Assembly (NCBI GenBank): GCA_033283335.1
Contig: JAWMQP010000001.1
Span: 372,001 to 436,000, forward strand
DNA length: 64,000 bases
From: Pseudomaricurvus sp033283335
Lineage (GTDB): Bacteria > Pseudomonadota > Gammaproteobacteria > Pseudomonadales > Cellvibrionaceae
Reading direction: 5' to 3'
In this document: positions 47,379-56,302 of the stretch, piece by piece
Layout of the letters: every line of letters starts with the position of its first letter
How positions within the stretch are numbered: position 1 is the first letter of the stretch
Translations under genes and position numbers: made by a program
The notes under the pieces: generated by a model
What the model was told of the DNA's origin: nothing
The model's database searches: none
What the model saw: the letters and a program-made list of their open reading frames with translations, nothing else

Positions 47379-48370
47379 AGCAGTTGCTCGTTGCGTTTAA
47401 CATATACCCACTGAAAGTGGTCTTCCTTAAGCCGGGGCTCTCCATCAAACCGGTAAGCGGTCAGGCGACCAAAGTTCACGGCACTGTAATCCAGACAGGC
47501 CACATTGTGCTGAAGCGGTTTGGGACGGCCTGTTAACCAGTAATGGCCAAAGAACACCGGCACGGCGTTGACGTCATACTGGAGCAGACGTTCCTTGTGC
47601 TGCTGTTTAATCGGGTGCTCGGCTAAATCATAGGGTAATGGATCCGGTTGAAACACCACATCACCATAGGTCTTCGGGCTTTCCTCCCAGAATTTAGTCC
47701 GAAAAAAACGGCGGATAAACCCATCTTGACCGTGCAGTTGCATACCGTCAGGCAGGGGCATGCTCGTGCCGCGGGTCAGGCGATCAACGATGCGGCTTTC
47801 AAGGCTGCCTTTTTGCTGGGATGCCTCGATGAATTCACGGGTAATGCCCTCTTCCGGATACCGTTGCCGATAGGCTGAAATCAGATCTTCATCCCAGCAG
47901 GCGTGTACAGCACGAAACACGGGTGTATCAATAAACAGGGGCAAGCGTGCGAACCAGTCGGTATAAAGCTGCCAGAGTTCCGGAGATGCCGAAAACTGAC
48001 GCAGGGTTTCCCGCATCAATGTCTGCAAGCGTTGCGGCAGCTGGTGAGGTCGGCCCCGCAACAGTTCCAGGATCTGCTGTTGAAAGCGAACGGCGTTGTA
48101 CTCGTGATTACCCAGCACCACCAGGGCTTTGCCGTGTTGGTGCATGCTGTGCACCAATTCCAGTGTTTCACGAATGCCCGGTCCTCGATCGATCAGATCA
48201 CCGACAAACACGGCGATACGTTCAGAGTGCTGATAGATGCCGTCAACCGACTGGTAGCCTAATCTTGACAACAACTTAATCAGTGCATCGTAGCACCCAT
48301 GCACGTCACCAATAACATCGATTCCCGTATGATGGCCTGAAGCCACTTCCAAAGCAGGATGACTGAACAT
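47375..48370 (-). CDS. Metallophosphoesterase (calcineurin-like, PrpA/ApaH-type)
   Basis: 331-residue phosphoesterase with the binuclear metal motifs IGDVHGCYDAL near residue 20, FVGDLIDRGPG, VLGNHEYNAV and, near the C-terminus, FFGHYWLTG. The size and spacing suit serine/threonine-phosphatase or ApaH-like enzymes, but the substrate is not evident. Overlap with the rhomboid gene implies a shared operon with nadK upstream. Confidence 0.88.
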   Translation of the reverse strand: MFSHPALEVASGHHTGIDVIGDVHGCYDALIKLLSRLGYQSVDGIYQHSERIAVFVGDLIDRGPGIRETLELVHSMHQHGKALVVLGNHEYNAVRFQQQILELLRGRPHQLPQRLQTLMRETLRQFSASPELWQLYTDWFARLPLFIDTPVFRAVHACWDEDLISAYRQRYPEEGITREFIEASQQKGSLESRIVDRLTRGTSMPLPDGMQLHGQDGFIRRFFRTKFWEESPKTYGDVVFQPDPLPYDLAEHPIKQQHKERLLQYDVNAVPVFFGHYWLTGRPKPLQHNVACLDYSAVNFGRLTAYRFDGEPRLKEDHFQWVYVKRNEQLL

Positions 48371-48407
48371 ATTCGAGCTGTACGACCTCTCAATAGTCCC
48401 CGTTGGT

Positions 48408-49289
48408 TTAATTGCCCAAATGACTGCCCCACCCCAGCTTGGTGCGGCAGGTTTCGTAGAAATTATGATTCAACGGATGAATAAGATGCAGCTTGTGAGG
48501 CTTTTTGTGGACATGAATTTCATCACCGGGATTGGTAACTACATGGTTCTGGCCATCACAGGTAACGTGAGGATAAGCGGTGTTGTCTTCGCCAACCACA
48601 ATTTTGATTTCGCTGTTGCCATCCACCACAATAGGTCGGCTGCTTAAGGTGTGGGGATTCATTGGCACTATCACGATGGCATCTAGCTTGGGGTGCATGA
48701 TCGGGCCGCCGCCACTCAAGGCATAAGCAGTAGAACCTGTTGGCGTTGAAATAATCAGTCCATCAGAGCGCTGGCTGTAGACAAACTGTCCATCGATATA
48801 GAGCTCAAATTCAATCATCCGGATCAATCGCCCGGGATGGATCACCACGTCATTCAGCGCATCCCCGCCACCAATCAAGGCCCCGCCCCGCAGTACGGAG
48901 GCATCCAGCAGAAAGCGTGTTTCCATCATGTATTTCCCGGCCAGTACATCTTCGACCCGGGTTTCAATCTCGTCGGGTGAAATGTCGGTCAGGAAACCCA
49001 GCCGGCCGCGGTTTACGCCCAGCAGGGGTACCCGGTATTTGGCCAGCGCCCGGGCGGCTCCAAGCAGGCTGCCATCGCCGCCCACCACAATGGCCAGATC
49101 ACAGGTTTTACCCAGGGTCTCGTTGTCGGACTCTTCCAGTTGATGCCCGGGCAATCCGCTGGCGGTGTCCTTTTCCAGGACAATATCCAGCCCGCGATCC
49201 TGCAGGAAGCGAATCAGTCGTTTGAGCGTGTGCAGGGCCATATCACTGCCAGGACGCCCGACCAGGCCAATTCGATTAAATTCCGACAT
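48408..49289 (-). CDS. nadK: NAD kinase
   Basis: Phosphorylates NAD to NADP. The 293-residue enzyme has the GGDGS motif (AIVVGGDGSLLGAAR) in the 70s, the NRGRLGFLTD substrate loop, GSTAYALSGGGPIMHP and the SSRPIVVDGNSEI segment. It opens a minus-strand run with the phosphoesterase and rhomboid genes, and is divergent from the DUF1853 gene. Confidence 0.96.
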   Translation of the reverse strand: MSEFNRIGLVGRPGSDMALHTLKRLIRFLQDRGLDIVLEKDTASGLPGHQLEESDNETLGKTCDLAIVVGGDGSLLGAARALAKYRVPLLGVNRGRLGFLTDISPDEIETRVEDVLAGKYMMETRFLLDASVLRGGALIGGGDALNDVVIHPGRLIRMIEFELYIDGQFVYSQRSDGLIISTPTGSTAYALSGGGPIMHPKLDAIVIVPMNPHTLSSRPIVVDGNSEIKIVVGEDNTAYPHVTCDGQNHVVTNPGDEIHVHKKPHKLHLIHPLNHNFYETCRTKLGWGSHLGN

Positions 49290-49360
49290 ATACGAGCTCT
49301 TTGAAGGGAAAGTTCGCTATTATAACGGTTTACAATGACGCCGTCAGGGAGACTCTGTTG

Positions 49361-50413
49361 ATGCAGCCGCCCAATCTCGTCAATCAGGACGCTCTACCGT
49401 GGTCCGGTTTTGAGCATACTTGTGTGCGTGATCTGGCCTGGTGTCTGTTCAGCCCCTCACTGATCGCCCCCAGTTTCAGCCGCTATGCGCCAGATGCCCG
49501 CCCAGCTCCTGCTGACGCCATCGCAACTCTGTCCCGTCTCGACCGCAACCCAACCAGCCTGCAAGAGTGGATGGCCACCTGTGCAAGTCGCCGCCTGGGC
49601 TTTCGGTTTGAGCATTTCTGGCACTTCTGGTGGTCACAGCGGCAGACAGAATGTGACGAGTGCCTCTACAATTTCCAGCTTAATCTGGGGGGGAAGACGG
49701 CGGGCGAGCTGGATGCCATCAGCTGGTATCCGCAGCGTCGGACCGTTGTGCATACCGAGCTGGCAGTGAAGTTCTACCTGGGCATCGACAGTGCCCAGTT
49801 ACCCCCCGAGCGACGCTCGACAGACAGGTTGAGTTGGGTGGGCCCTGGTATTCAGGACCGCCTGGACCTGAAATGGCAACAGCTGGAACAGCGACAGCTG
49901 ACCCGCTTGCGGGATTCGGCTGCCCAGCAGCTGCTGCCCTCGCACTGGCACTGGGAGCGCCTGCAGACCCAGGCGATTGTCCGCGGTCGCCTGTACTTTC
50001 CGCTGCACTACCTGCTGGATAACCGGTTGGGCGACTGGAGCCTGCTGGCTCCGGACTACCTCAACCCGAATCACCTGTCTGGCTACTGGCTGTCTCTGCG
50101 CCAGCTGGCCGAGCTCGACCTTCAGGCATGCCTGAGCACAGGGGTTCCAGGCGGTAAACGGCCGTTGGCGTGGGTCATTTTGGAGCGAGACCAGTGGTTT
50201 GCATCGCTCAGGGTCAGTCGCGAGCTTTTTAGCCAAACCCCTTCGAAGCTCCTGGCAAATCAGGAACAACTGCTTGTCCAGCTCAGCGCACATTTCAAAC
50301 ACTACCGGCAACCGCTGCAGTTTGCCCTGCTGGAGTTCTGTGAGACTCATTGGTGTGAGCGTATCCGATGTTTTGTGGTGCCGGATCACTGGCCTGGCAG
50401 CACCGTGCCCTGA
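49361..50413 (+). CDS. DUF1853 family protein
   Basis: Protein of about 350 residues in the DUF1853 family. Conserved features are HTCVRDLAWCLFSPSL at the N-terminus, GFRFEHFWHFWW, the NLGGKTAGELDAI segment (a nuclease-like acidic strand is possible) and HTELAVKFYLG. Function is unknown. ATG 49361 is chosen (GGGAGA upstream) over a TTG at 49301. The 3' end overlaps the convergent cNMP-rhodanese gene by 28 bp. Confidence 0.82.
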   Translation: MQPPNLVNQDALPWSGFEHTCVRDLAWCLFSPSLIAPSFSRYAPDARPAPADAIATLSRLDRNPTSLQEWMATCASRRLGFRFEHFWHFWWSQRQTECDECLYNFQLNLGGKTAGELDAISWYPQRRTVVHTELAVKFYLGIDSAQLPPERRSTDRLSWVGPGIQDRLDLKWQQLEQRQLTRLRDSAAQQLLPSHWHWERLQTQAIVRGRLYFPLHYLLDNRLGDWSLLAPDYLNPNHLSGYWLSLRQLAELDLQACLSTGVPGGKRPLAWVILERDQWFASLRVSRELFSQTPSKLLANQEQLLVQLSAHFKHYRQPLQFALLEFCETHWCERIRCFVVPDHWPGSTVP

Positions 50414-51498
50414 CGCAGGATAAAGTCTTCTTGGGTCCAGTGCGCACTGTCCAGCTCGGGCATGAGGGTTTCCAGTCCTTCTTCCAGGGCAACGACGTTA
50501 TAGCCCAGTTGCTGGAGAAAATAACAGGCGGTTCGCGCCCTCACCCCGGTATTGCAGCAGGTTACATAGGCCTGCCTGTCCGACAGCAGGCGGTGCTTTA
50601 GGTGAATCAGATGCAGCGGAAGATTGACCGCTTCTTGAAGGTGCTCCTGGCTGTATTCTGGTTCTGTGCGGACATCCAGCAATATCCTTGGGGTTTTCTG
50701 GACTTGCTCGAAATCAATACGCTCTACTGGCAGCTCCTTCAGTAACGGTAAAAAGTCATCTTTACTGAGAACCAGCAAGACGCCATCCCGCTTCATAGTG
50801 ACATGGGCGTTGCGAACCGTGGATTTAATTAACGCGTCCTCACCGAAACAACGCCCCTCGGCAATATCCGCAACATGAACAATGTTACCGTCGAGCAACG
50901 TGCGACTGACCTCAGCCTCGCCTTCCTTGATGAAATAACAACAGTCCCCTGTCTCTCCCTGGCGAATAATCGTCTCGCCGGCATTAACCACTCGGGTGGT
51001 TAACTGCTGAAGAATCTTACCGACATTGGTCGGCGGTACTTTTAAAAATAAATTGGAATGTAACACCGTATCCAGCCACACTGCGTCTTCATCCCGTTCC
51101 CGCTGGGAGGCAAGATCGACAAACAAATGCTCCGCAGCCTGACTCCAGCACAGCAACTGCTCTAAGCGCTCGCGATGGACTTTCAACAGGGTAATGTCAC
51201 TGGCGGCTACAGCTGTGCAGCTGCGAGGCTGCTGCGGGTCAATCGGGGAAAAGCTGCCCCGCCCCTGCACGCAAGTGGTATCCCCGACAGCGTTGACTAG
51301 TTTGATGTCACCACTCAACAGGTAATAGTGAAATCGGTCAAACTGGCCACTTTCAAACAAGGTGTCGCCCGTAAACCGGTAGACTACCTGGCTATATTCC
51401 GGGTTGTTTAACAGTTCCTGGCGATGGGCGTCCATCAACTGCCGCAATGGTATTAACGGTGTTAAGAATTCCGGGCCAATGGCATTTGCTACAGTCAT
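50386..51498 (-). CDS. Cyclic-nucleotide-binding/rhodanese fusion protein
   Basis: About 370 residues. The N-terminal region (about 30-140) is a weak, possibly degenerate cNMP-binding fold. The second cNMP domain (about 150-255) is intact, with a phosphate cassette CFGEDALIKSTVRNA holding the expected Glu and Arg. The C-terminal rhodanese domain (about 265-360) has an active-site loop CCNTGVRAR, where Cys-x4-Arg spacing suggests sulfur transfer is possible. No DNA-binding domain follows. ATG 51498 is preferred because of GGGAGG upstream. A nucleotide-gated sulfurtransferase is the inference. Confidence 0.85.
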   Translation of the reverse strand: MTVANAIGPEFLTPLIPLRQLMDAHRQELLNNPEYSQVVYRFTGDTLFESGQFDRFHYYLLSGDIKLVNAVGDTTCVQGRGSFSPIDPQQPRSCTAVAASDITLLKVHRERLEQLLCWSQAAEHLFVDLASQRERDEDAVWLDTVLHSNLFLKVPPTNVGKILQQLTTRVVNAGETIIRQGETGDCCYFIKEGEAEVSRTLLDGNIVHVADIAEGRCFGEDALIKSTVRNAHVTMKRDGVLLVLSKDDFLPLLKELPVERIDFEQVQKTPRILLDVRTEPEYSQEHLQEAVNLPLHLIHLKHRLLSDRQAYVTCCNTGVRARTACYFLQQLGYNVVALEEGLETLMPELDSAHWTQEDFILRQGTVLPGQ

Positions 51499-51532
51499 CG
51501 GGAAAGCTTCCTCCCTTTTTCCCAAAAGGCTG

Positions 51533-52543
51533 TTAACTTTGAGGGGGTGTCAGGTCCGGATATCCCCTTCTACCCTGCAGCCCCCCAGTGTGTATGACCA
51601 CCAGTTTATGTCCGGTGGGCCAGTATCCCCGGCCTGCAAGTCCGGCTAGCTGATACAACAGTTTGGCGGTGTACACAGGTTCCAGCAATATGCCGGTATG
51701 TGTTTCAAACTCGCCAATAAAATCGAACAACTCCGCCGTAGTTCGGGCAAAGCCGCCAAAAAACGAATCGTCAATAATATCCCATCTGGCCGGGATCTCA
51801 ATATCAATCTGCTGTTCGACCGATTGCCTGTAGGACGTCAGTTGATCACCCAGCTTTAGCGCCGACACGCCTAGAAATTGTTCGCCGGGGCGACTGGCAG
51901 TGAGCATTCCTGCCAGAGTGGTACCTGTCCCACAGGCCAGGCAGACTGTCGCTTGGGCAAGATTTACCTGTTGACGCAGGCTGTTCATCATGGCCCCGCA
52001 ACCCGCCAGGCCGGGAGCATCCCCACCACCTTCCGGCACCACATAGATGTCAAACAGAGGCTGTCCAAGACTTGTCTCCAGGCTCGCAGGCAGCTCGGTC
52101 GAGGATAAAGCCAACGCTTTGTACTCGTCATATTCCCGGCGGCTGAGAAACACCAGCTTCATGCCTTGACGCTCACAATCCGAGAGCGTGGCGGATAATT
52201 GTTGCGGGCGATGGCCACGAATTAATCCAATGCTGGACCACTGCAGGGCCGCAGCAGCATAGGACAAAGCGTGCAGGTGATTGGAATAATAGCCGCCGAA
52301 ACTCAGTAGGCATCTTGCTGAGGCAGTCCTGGCCGCCTGTAAATGACCGTGCAATTTGTAGAGCTTGTTGCCGGAAAGCTGTGGATGCAACAAGTCTTCC
52401 CGCTTGATGAGCAGCTCAATCCCGTGAGAGGTAATGGGCGCAAAGGTGACCGATTGCAGAGGCTGCTGTTTGGCCCACTGTTGAGGTTCGAGGGATAACA
52501 AACGAGCGAGCGATGAGGTCTCGACCAGTGGCTGGTTCAGCAT
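51533..52543 (-). CDS. PLP-dependent enzyme, ACC deaminase / D-cysteine desulfhydrase family
   Basis: 336-residue fold-type II PLP enzyme of COG2515. The probable PLP lysine is in LSGNKLYKL. The substrate loop is GGYYSNHLHAL, where ACC deaminases have GGIQSN. The phosphate-binding loop is ACGTGTTLAG. The altered loop suggests D-cysteine desulfhydrase or another amino-acid deaminase rather than true ACC deaminase. Its start overlaps the end of the coiled-coil gene by seven bases, so the two are coupled. Confidence 0.85.
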   Translation of the reverse strand: MLNQPLVETSSLARLLSLEPQQWAKQQPLQSVTFAPITSHGIELLIKREDLLHPQLSGNKLYKLHGHLQAARTASARCLLSFGGYYSNHLHALSYAAAALQWSSIGLIRGHRPQQLSATLSDCERQGMKLVFLSRREYDEYKALALSSTELPASLETSLGQPLFDIYVVPEGGGDAPGLAGCGAMMNSLRQQVNLAQATVCLACGTGTTLAGMLTASRPGEQFLGVSALKLGDQLTSYRQSVEQQIDIEIPARWDIIDDSFFGGFARTTAELFDFIGEFETHTGILLEPVYTAKLLYQLAGLAGRGYWPTGHKLVVIHTGGLQGRRGYPDLTPPQS

Positions 52544-53877
52544 TCAGAAGAAGCCCGTGCCTCGCTGGAGGCCAGCATCCGGGAAATACCATGTTCTTCA
52601 CAGCGATCGCTTTCACCGGGTAAAAACTCGGTTGGACGGTCCACCCGCTCTACCGACCGGCCGCAAGTTTGCTGGCCTGTGCCTGCTGCCGTTAGTGACT
52701 CGTGGGTACAGCGAGGTAACTGGTAATGCCGGCGCCACTGATCGAAAAGCGGTTTTTCAACACCGCAACGCTGGGCCGTGTAACCATCCACATCGTCAAT
52801 AAACTTGGCCACATCGATCAGGGGTATTGTCATATGGCCCGCACCGGGCTGGAAAGTAACGAAGCTGATTCCGCTCTTGTGCATTTCTTCCAGCAAATGG
52901 TTACCGCCGCTGGCGAGCAACTCCTGTTTTTCTGTGTGCAAGCGGTCAATTTCTTCTTGCAGGTTGGCAATCTGCGACTCGCGATACATTAATTCAATAT
53001 CGCGTATTTGCAATTGATCCTGCAGGCTGTTGCTTATCGCTTCCAGTTCAGCAGTTTTTTCTGCCTCCAGCTTGGCCTGCATGCTGGTTAGGGCGGCGGC
53101 ATCGAGATGCTTCAAGGAACTCAACTTGTGCTCAAAGTATTCCCTTAGTCCATGAATTTTCCGCTCCTGGCTTTCTATCGTCTGCGCCTGCTCAAACATG
53201 CCGATGCGGGTGTTATCCAGCTCGGCATTCAGCAGGCTAATTTGCTGGAGGTATTGCTGGGCCTGAGCCAGATGCGCAGCTTGTTCCTGTTGCAGCTGCT
53301 GGCGATGCTGCTCCTGCAGGGTGGCAACCCGCAGTCGCTGCTCTTTGATGGCTTGCGCCAGCTTTTTTCGCCAGCGCTCATCATTTCCGCCCGGTTCTGA
53401 CAGGGCGTCAACCTGTGTCTGTGTCTCAGACGGCTTGTGCAGCTGCAGCCGCAAGCGATTACGCTTCAGGGCTTTCTTAATGATGGCAAGATGATTGGTT
53501 TCTGCTGTCAGTTGAGGATCCCAAAGCTGTTCCTGATGCCAGGCTATAGGGCACTGGCTTCGACATGCCAGTCTGATGGGACCTGCGCCGAGGTTGGGGC
53601 CATCTGCCCCTGTGTCGGCCAGCTGTTGCAGTGGCACATTCCAGCGTTTGTCGGGATACCCCTGCCGATCAAAGTCTATGGTGAAAAACACGGCTGCCAG
53701 GGCCCGGTAGCCGTGAGTAATCCGCAAGTAGACGGCGGTGACCTGTTGGCTCGCCTGTTCAGGCAGGGGCACAAAACCATCGAGCACGGCTTCGAATTCG
53801 GAATAAAGGAGTTCTCGAGTCAGGGTTTTGCCGTCAAAAACAAACACCGCTTCAGCTTCGATGGGGGGCTGCTTCAT
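52537..53877 (-). CDS. Coiled-coil protein of unknown function
   Basis: I do not recognise a named family. The 446-residue product has an N-terminal globular part (to about 150) with several cysteines, a long coiled coil rich in Gln, Glu and Leu (about 165-330), and a C-terminal part with a conserved-looking segment FQPGAGHMTIPLIDVAKFID and more Cys/His. No nuclease, ATPase or membrane motif is seen. It is upstream of, and overlaps, the PLP enzyme gene. The last 60 residues look less ordered, so only the middle looks conserved. Confidence 0.75.
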   Translation of the reverse strand: MKQPPIEAEAVFVFDGKTLTRELLYSEFEAVLDGFVPLPEQASQQVTAVYLRITHGYRALAAVFFTIDFDRQGYPDKRWNVPLQQLADTGADGPNLGAGPIRLACRSQCPIAWHQEQLWDPQLTAETNHLAIIKKALKRNRLRLQLHKPSETQTQVDALSEPGGNDERWRKKLAQAIKEQRLRVATLQEQHRQQLQQEQAAHLAQAQQYLQQISLLNAELDNTRIGMFEQAQTIESQERKIHGLREYFEHKLSSLKHLDAAALTSMQAKLEAEKTAELEAISNSLQDQLQIRDIELMYRESQIANLQEEIDRLHTEKQELLASGGNHLLEEMHKSGISFVTFQPGAGHMTIPLIDVAKFIDDVDGYTAQRCGVEKPLFDQWRRHYQLPRCTHESLTAAGTGQQTCGRSVERVDRPTEFLPGESDRCEEHGISRMLASSEARASSEC

Positions 53878-54172
53878 AGGGAAACTGTCAATCCTGGGCT
53901 GGATGCTGTATTGGGTCAGTCACAATTATCGTTGTATGTCAGGTGATCATCTGTGAACCTGTCAGCAAAAGACACGACGTTTTTCGCGACAGGAAGCATT
54001 CGCCACACAATAGGCAGAAATCCCGTGACAGGCAAGCCAAACCTGCGGTGGGGTTTGATACTCAGATTAAGTAAGGGGGGAGTGTCTGGGGTTGTGGGGT
54101 GAGGGATTGGGACAGTGTATCCTGTCATTCAAAGGCCGGGGAAAAGTCCCCAGACCTTATCGTTAGCACAGA

Positions 54173-54259
54173 TTAAACATCGCAATAGTCTTCTGACCCG
54201 AAGTCGTCATCGAACTCTTCGAAGGCGTCCTCCAGAAGCTCTTCCAGATAGTCTTGCAT
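54173..54259 (-). CDS. Tiny acidic protein (28 residues)
   Basis: MQDYLEELLEDAFEEF followed by an Asp/Glu-rich tail ending in Cys-Asp-Val. GGAG stands six bases before the ATG. A start four codons earlier (54271) is possible. A promoter-like TTGAAA/TATCTT pair with 16-bp spacing lies at 54322-54349. More than a third of the residues are acidic. No family recognised; the good ribosome binding site and promoter make it a credible small gene. Confidence 0.5.
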   Translation of the reverse strand: MQDYLEELLEDAFEEFDDDFGSEDYCDV

Positions 54260-54321
54260 AAGCAGCTCCATAGCCTTGTGCGTTTAGGTAATCGACCTCG
54301 TGTTCAAGGTCTTAATAAATA

Positions 54322-54349
54322 AAGATAGGTAACCTAAATGACATTTCAA
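54322..54349 (-). promoter_or_regulatory. Putative promoter of the small acidic ORF
   Basis: On the minus strand, TTGAAA (54344-54349) and TATCTT (54322-54327) are spaced 16 bp, about 65 nt before the ATG at 54259. Confidence 0.4.
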
Positions 54350-54421
54350 TGAAACAGCTAGACCAATCGGTTATAAAAAGTGCATGATGACGGAAAAAAG
54401 AGGAAATTGCTGCCTGAAAAC

Positions 54422-54449
54422 GAAAAAGGCCGCCATAAGGCAGCCTTTA
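54422..54449 (-). terminator. Terminator of the tRNA operon
   Basis: A 9-bp stem (one G-U wobble) with a 4-nt loop and T-run on the minus strand, just past the tRNA-Asp 3' end. Confidence 0.85.
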
Positions 54450-54465
54450 GAAGTCTGGGGGTTAT

Positions 54466-54542
54466 TGGCGGACCGGACGGGACTCGAACCCGCGACCTCC
54501 GGCGTGACAGGCCGGCATTCTAACCAACTGAACTACCGGTCC
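54466..54542 (-). tRNA. tRNA-Asp (GTC)
   Basis: 77 nt on the minus strand with acceptor GGACCGG/CCGGTCC, discriminator G and encoded CCA. The anticodon loop CTGTCAC gives GTC, and the T-loop is TTCGAGT. It follows tRNA-Val by 21 nt and shares its promoter and terminator. Confidence 0.97.
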
Positions 54543-54563
54543 GCTGTATAACCAGCTCTTGCT

Positions 54564-54639
54564 TGGTGGGTGGAGAGGGGATCGAACCCCCGACCCTCGC
54601 CTTGTAAGGGCGATGCTCTCCCAGCTGAGCTATCCACCC
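54564..54639 (-). tRNA. tRNA-Val (TAC)
   Basis: 76 nt on the minus strand with acceptor GGGTGGA/TCCACCC, discriminator A and encoded CCA. The anticodon loop CTTACAA gives TAC. It is the first gene of the Val-Asp tRNA operon. Confidence 0.97.
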
Positions 54640-54658
54640 CCGCTTGCAAGAGAGGCGC

Positions 54659-54686
54659 ATTCTACAGAATCCGCGGGGAGTGTCAA
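54659..54686 (-). promoter_or_regulatory. tRNA operon promoter with GC-rich discriminator
   Basis: Minus-strand TTGACA (54681-54686), 16-bp spacer and TAGAAT (54659-54664), followed by GCGCC before the start region. A GC-rich discriminator is the mark of stringent (ppGpp-sensitive) stable-RNA promoters. Confidence 0.8.
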
Positions 54687-54778
54687 ACCTTTTTGACAAA
54701 ATCTCTACATTACTGCTAACTTGCTGATTTAATGAACAAATCATTGGGATTTGTGGGCCAGAACTGGAGATCAATGAC

Positions 54779-56302
54779 TTGCCTGGACGCTGCCTTCCCC
54801 CCCTCTCCTGGCACTCAAGCCTGAAGCTCTCACCAAGCCGCCTAGTAATCGTTGTGCTGCTGTTGTGCGGGCTAGCGGCGGCCGATGTTCACGCTGCCGG
54901 CGCCGGAATCACATCGGGTCTTGGCCGTTCCGTGATCATTTATCTGCTCTGCCTGGTGGTCATTCTTCAAACCATTATTCTGGTGGTCATCTCCTTAAGC
55001 CGAAAAAAGTACATAAAAACCAAAGCAGAATTGAAGGAATCACAAAGGGACCTGGAACAACGGGTGATTGAGCGAACCAACAAACTTCGCAATATCAACA
55101 ACCAGCTTTACGATGAAATTGCCAAGCACGAAATTACCGAAGAGCTGCTAAGGGAAACCCAGGACTACCTCAACAGTATCATTAATTCCATGCCTTCTAT
55201 TTTGATAGGTATTACCCGCCAGGGAATCATCACTCACTGGAACACCGCAGCTGCCAGGGCCACTGACATTACGGCTCAAGCCGCACTGGGGCAGGCGTTA
55301 AAATCGGTATACCCGGATTTGCCGGTCAGCATCGAACTCATTCAAGAAACCATCGATAAAGGCATCCCCCAGGTGAATGAGAACATTCAACACGGCACGG
55401 GAAGCAATGCCCGCCACAGTGACCTTACGGTTTACCCCCTGGTCTCCTCGGAAGTGACCGGTGCTGTGATCCGCCTGGATGATGTGACTATGAAAGTTCG
55501 CTTTGAAAGCATGATGATCCAAAATGAAAAGATGATGTCTCTCGGCGAGTTGGCGGCCGGCATGGCCCATGAAATCAACAACCCGCTTAGCGCAATACTT
55601 CACGGCATTCAAAATATAACCCGACGCACTTCACCTGAGCTCGAAGCGAATCATCGCACGGCCCAATCGCTGGGTGTGCGGGTTGAACAAATCCATGACT
55701 ATCTTCAACAACGGGATATTTTTAAATTCCTGGATGCTATTCGTGAGGCCGGCGAACGCTCTGCCCGAATAGTATCGAATATGCTGGAATTTTCTCGCAG
55801 CAGTACCCGCTCTCACCAAAAAACCGATCTGGCGGAGCTGGTTGACCACAGCCTGGAACTGGCAAAAAACTCTTTTGAGCTGAAAACCCCTGAGGGCTCA
55901 GAGCAACTGGAAATTGTTAAAGAATTTGACGCGGATATACCCCTGGTGCTGTGTTCTGCGACAGAGATGCAGCAGGTGATTCTGAATCTGTTGCGCAATG
56001 CCTGCCAGGCGTTCAGCAATGATGAGTACGGCGTTCCCTTGCACCCCAAAATCATTTTGCGTTTGCGGCATCACGAGGACAGCATAAGTCTTGAAGTGGA
56101 AGACAACGGGCCGGGCATGGTGGAAGCGGTTAGCCGCCACATTTTCGAGCCATTTTTTACCACCAAAGAGGTGGGCAAGGGAACCGGGCTCGGCCTGTCT
56201 GTTACCTACTTTATTGTGACCGAACATCACGACGGCACAATTGAAGTTGAATCACAGCCCGGCAAGGGCACTACTTTCATCATCACCCTGCCCCTGCGTT
56301 GA
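54779..56302 (+). CDS. PAS sensor histidine kinase (NtrB/AtoS-like), orphan
   Basis: Two-component kinase of about 507 residues. Two hydrophobic segments (about 20-40 and 50-72) are separated by only about 10 residues, so there is no periplasmic sensor domain. A coiled coil (about 75-115), a PAS domain (about 125-240), a HisKA domain with GELAAGMAHEINNPL and a complete HATPase follow (N-box ILNLLRNACQAF, G1 VEDNGPGM, G2 GKGTGLGLSV). The start is TTG at 54779 with GGAG nine bases upstream; other starts are possible. No response-regulator gene is adjacent. Its stop abuts the stop of the convergent DUF6351 gene. Confidence 0.88.
   Translation: MPGRCLPPLSWHSSLKLSPSRLVIVVLLLCGLAAADVHAAGAGITSGLGRSVIIYLLCLVVILQTIILVVISLSRKKYIKTKAELKESQRDLEQRVIERTNKLRNINNQLYDEIAKHEITEELLRETQDYLNSIINSMPSILIGITRQGIITHWNTAAARATDITAQAALGQALKSVYPDLPVSIELIQETIDKGIPQVNENIQHGTGSNARHSDLTVYPLVSSEVTGAVIRLDDVTMKVRFESMMIQNEKMMSLGELAAGMAHEINNPLSAILHGIQNITRRTSPELEANHRTAQSLGVRVEQIHDYLQQRDIFKFLDAIREAGERSARIVSNMLEFSRSSTRSHQKTDLAELVDHSLELAKNSFELKTPEGSEQLEIVKEFDADIPLVLCSATEMQQVILNLLRNACQAFSNDEYGVPLHPKIILRLRHHEDSISLEVEDNGPGMVEAVSRHIFEPFFTTKEVGKGTGLGLSVTYFIVTEHHDGTIEVESQPGKGTTFIITLPLR

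Noticed and set aside
53916..54128. 70-codon frame upstream of the coiled-coil gene
   Set aside because: Proline-rich, no ribosome binding site, no family resemblance; overlaps the expected promoter region.
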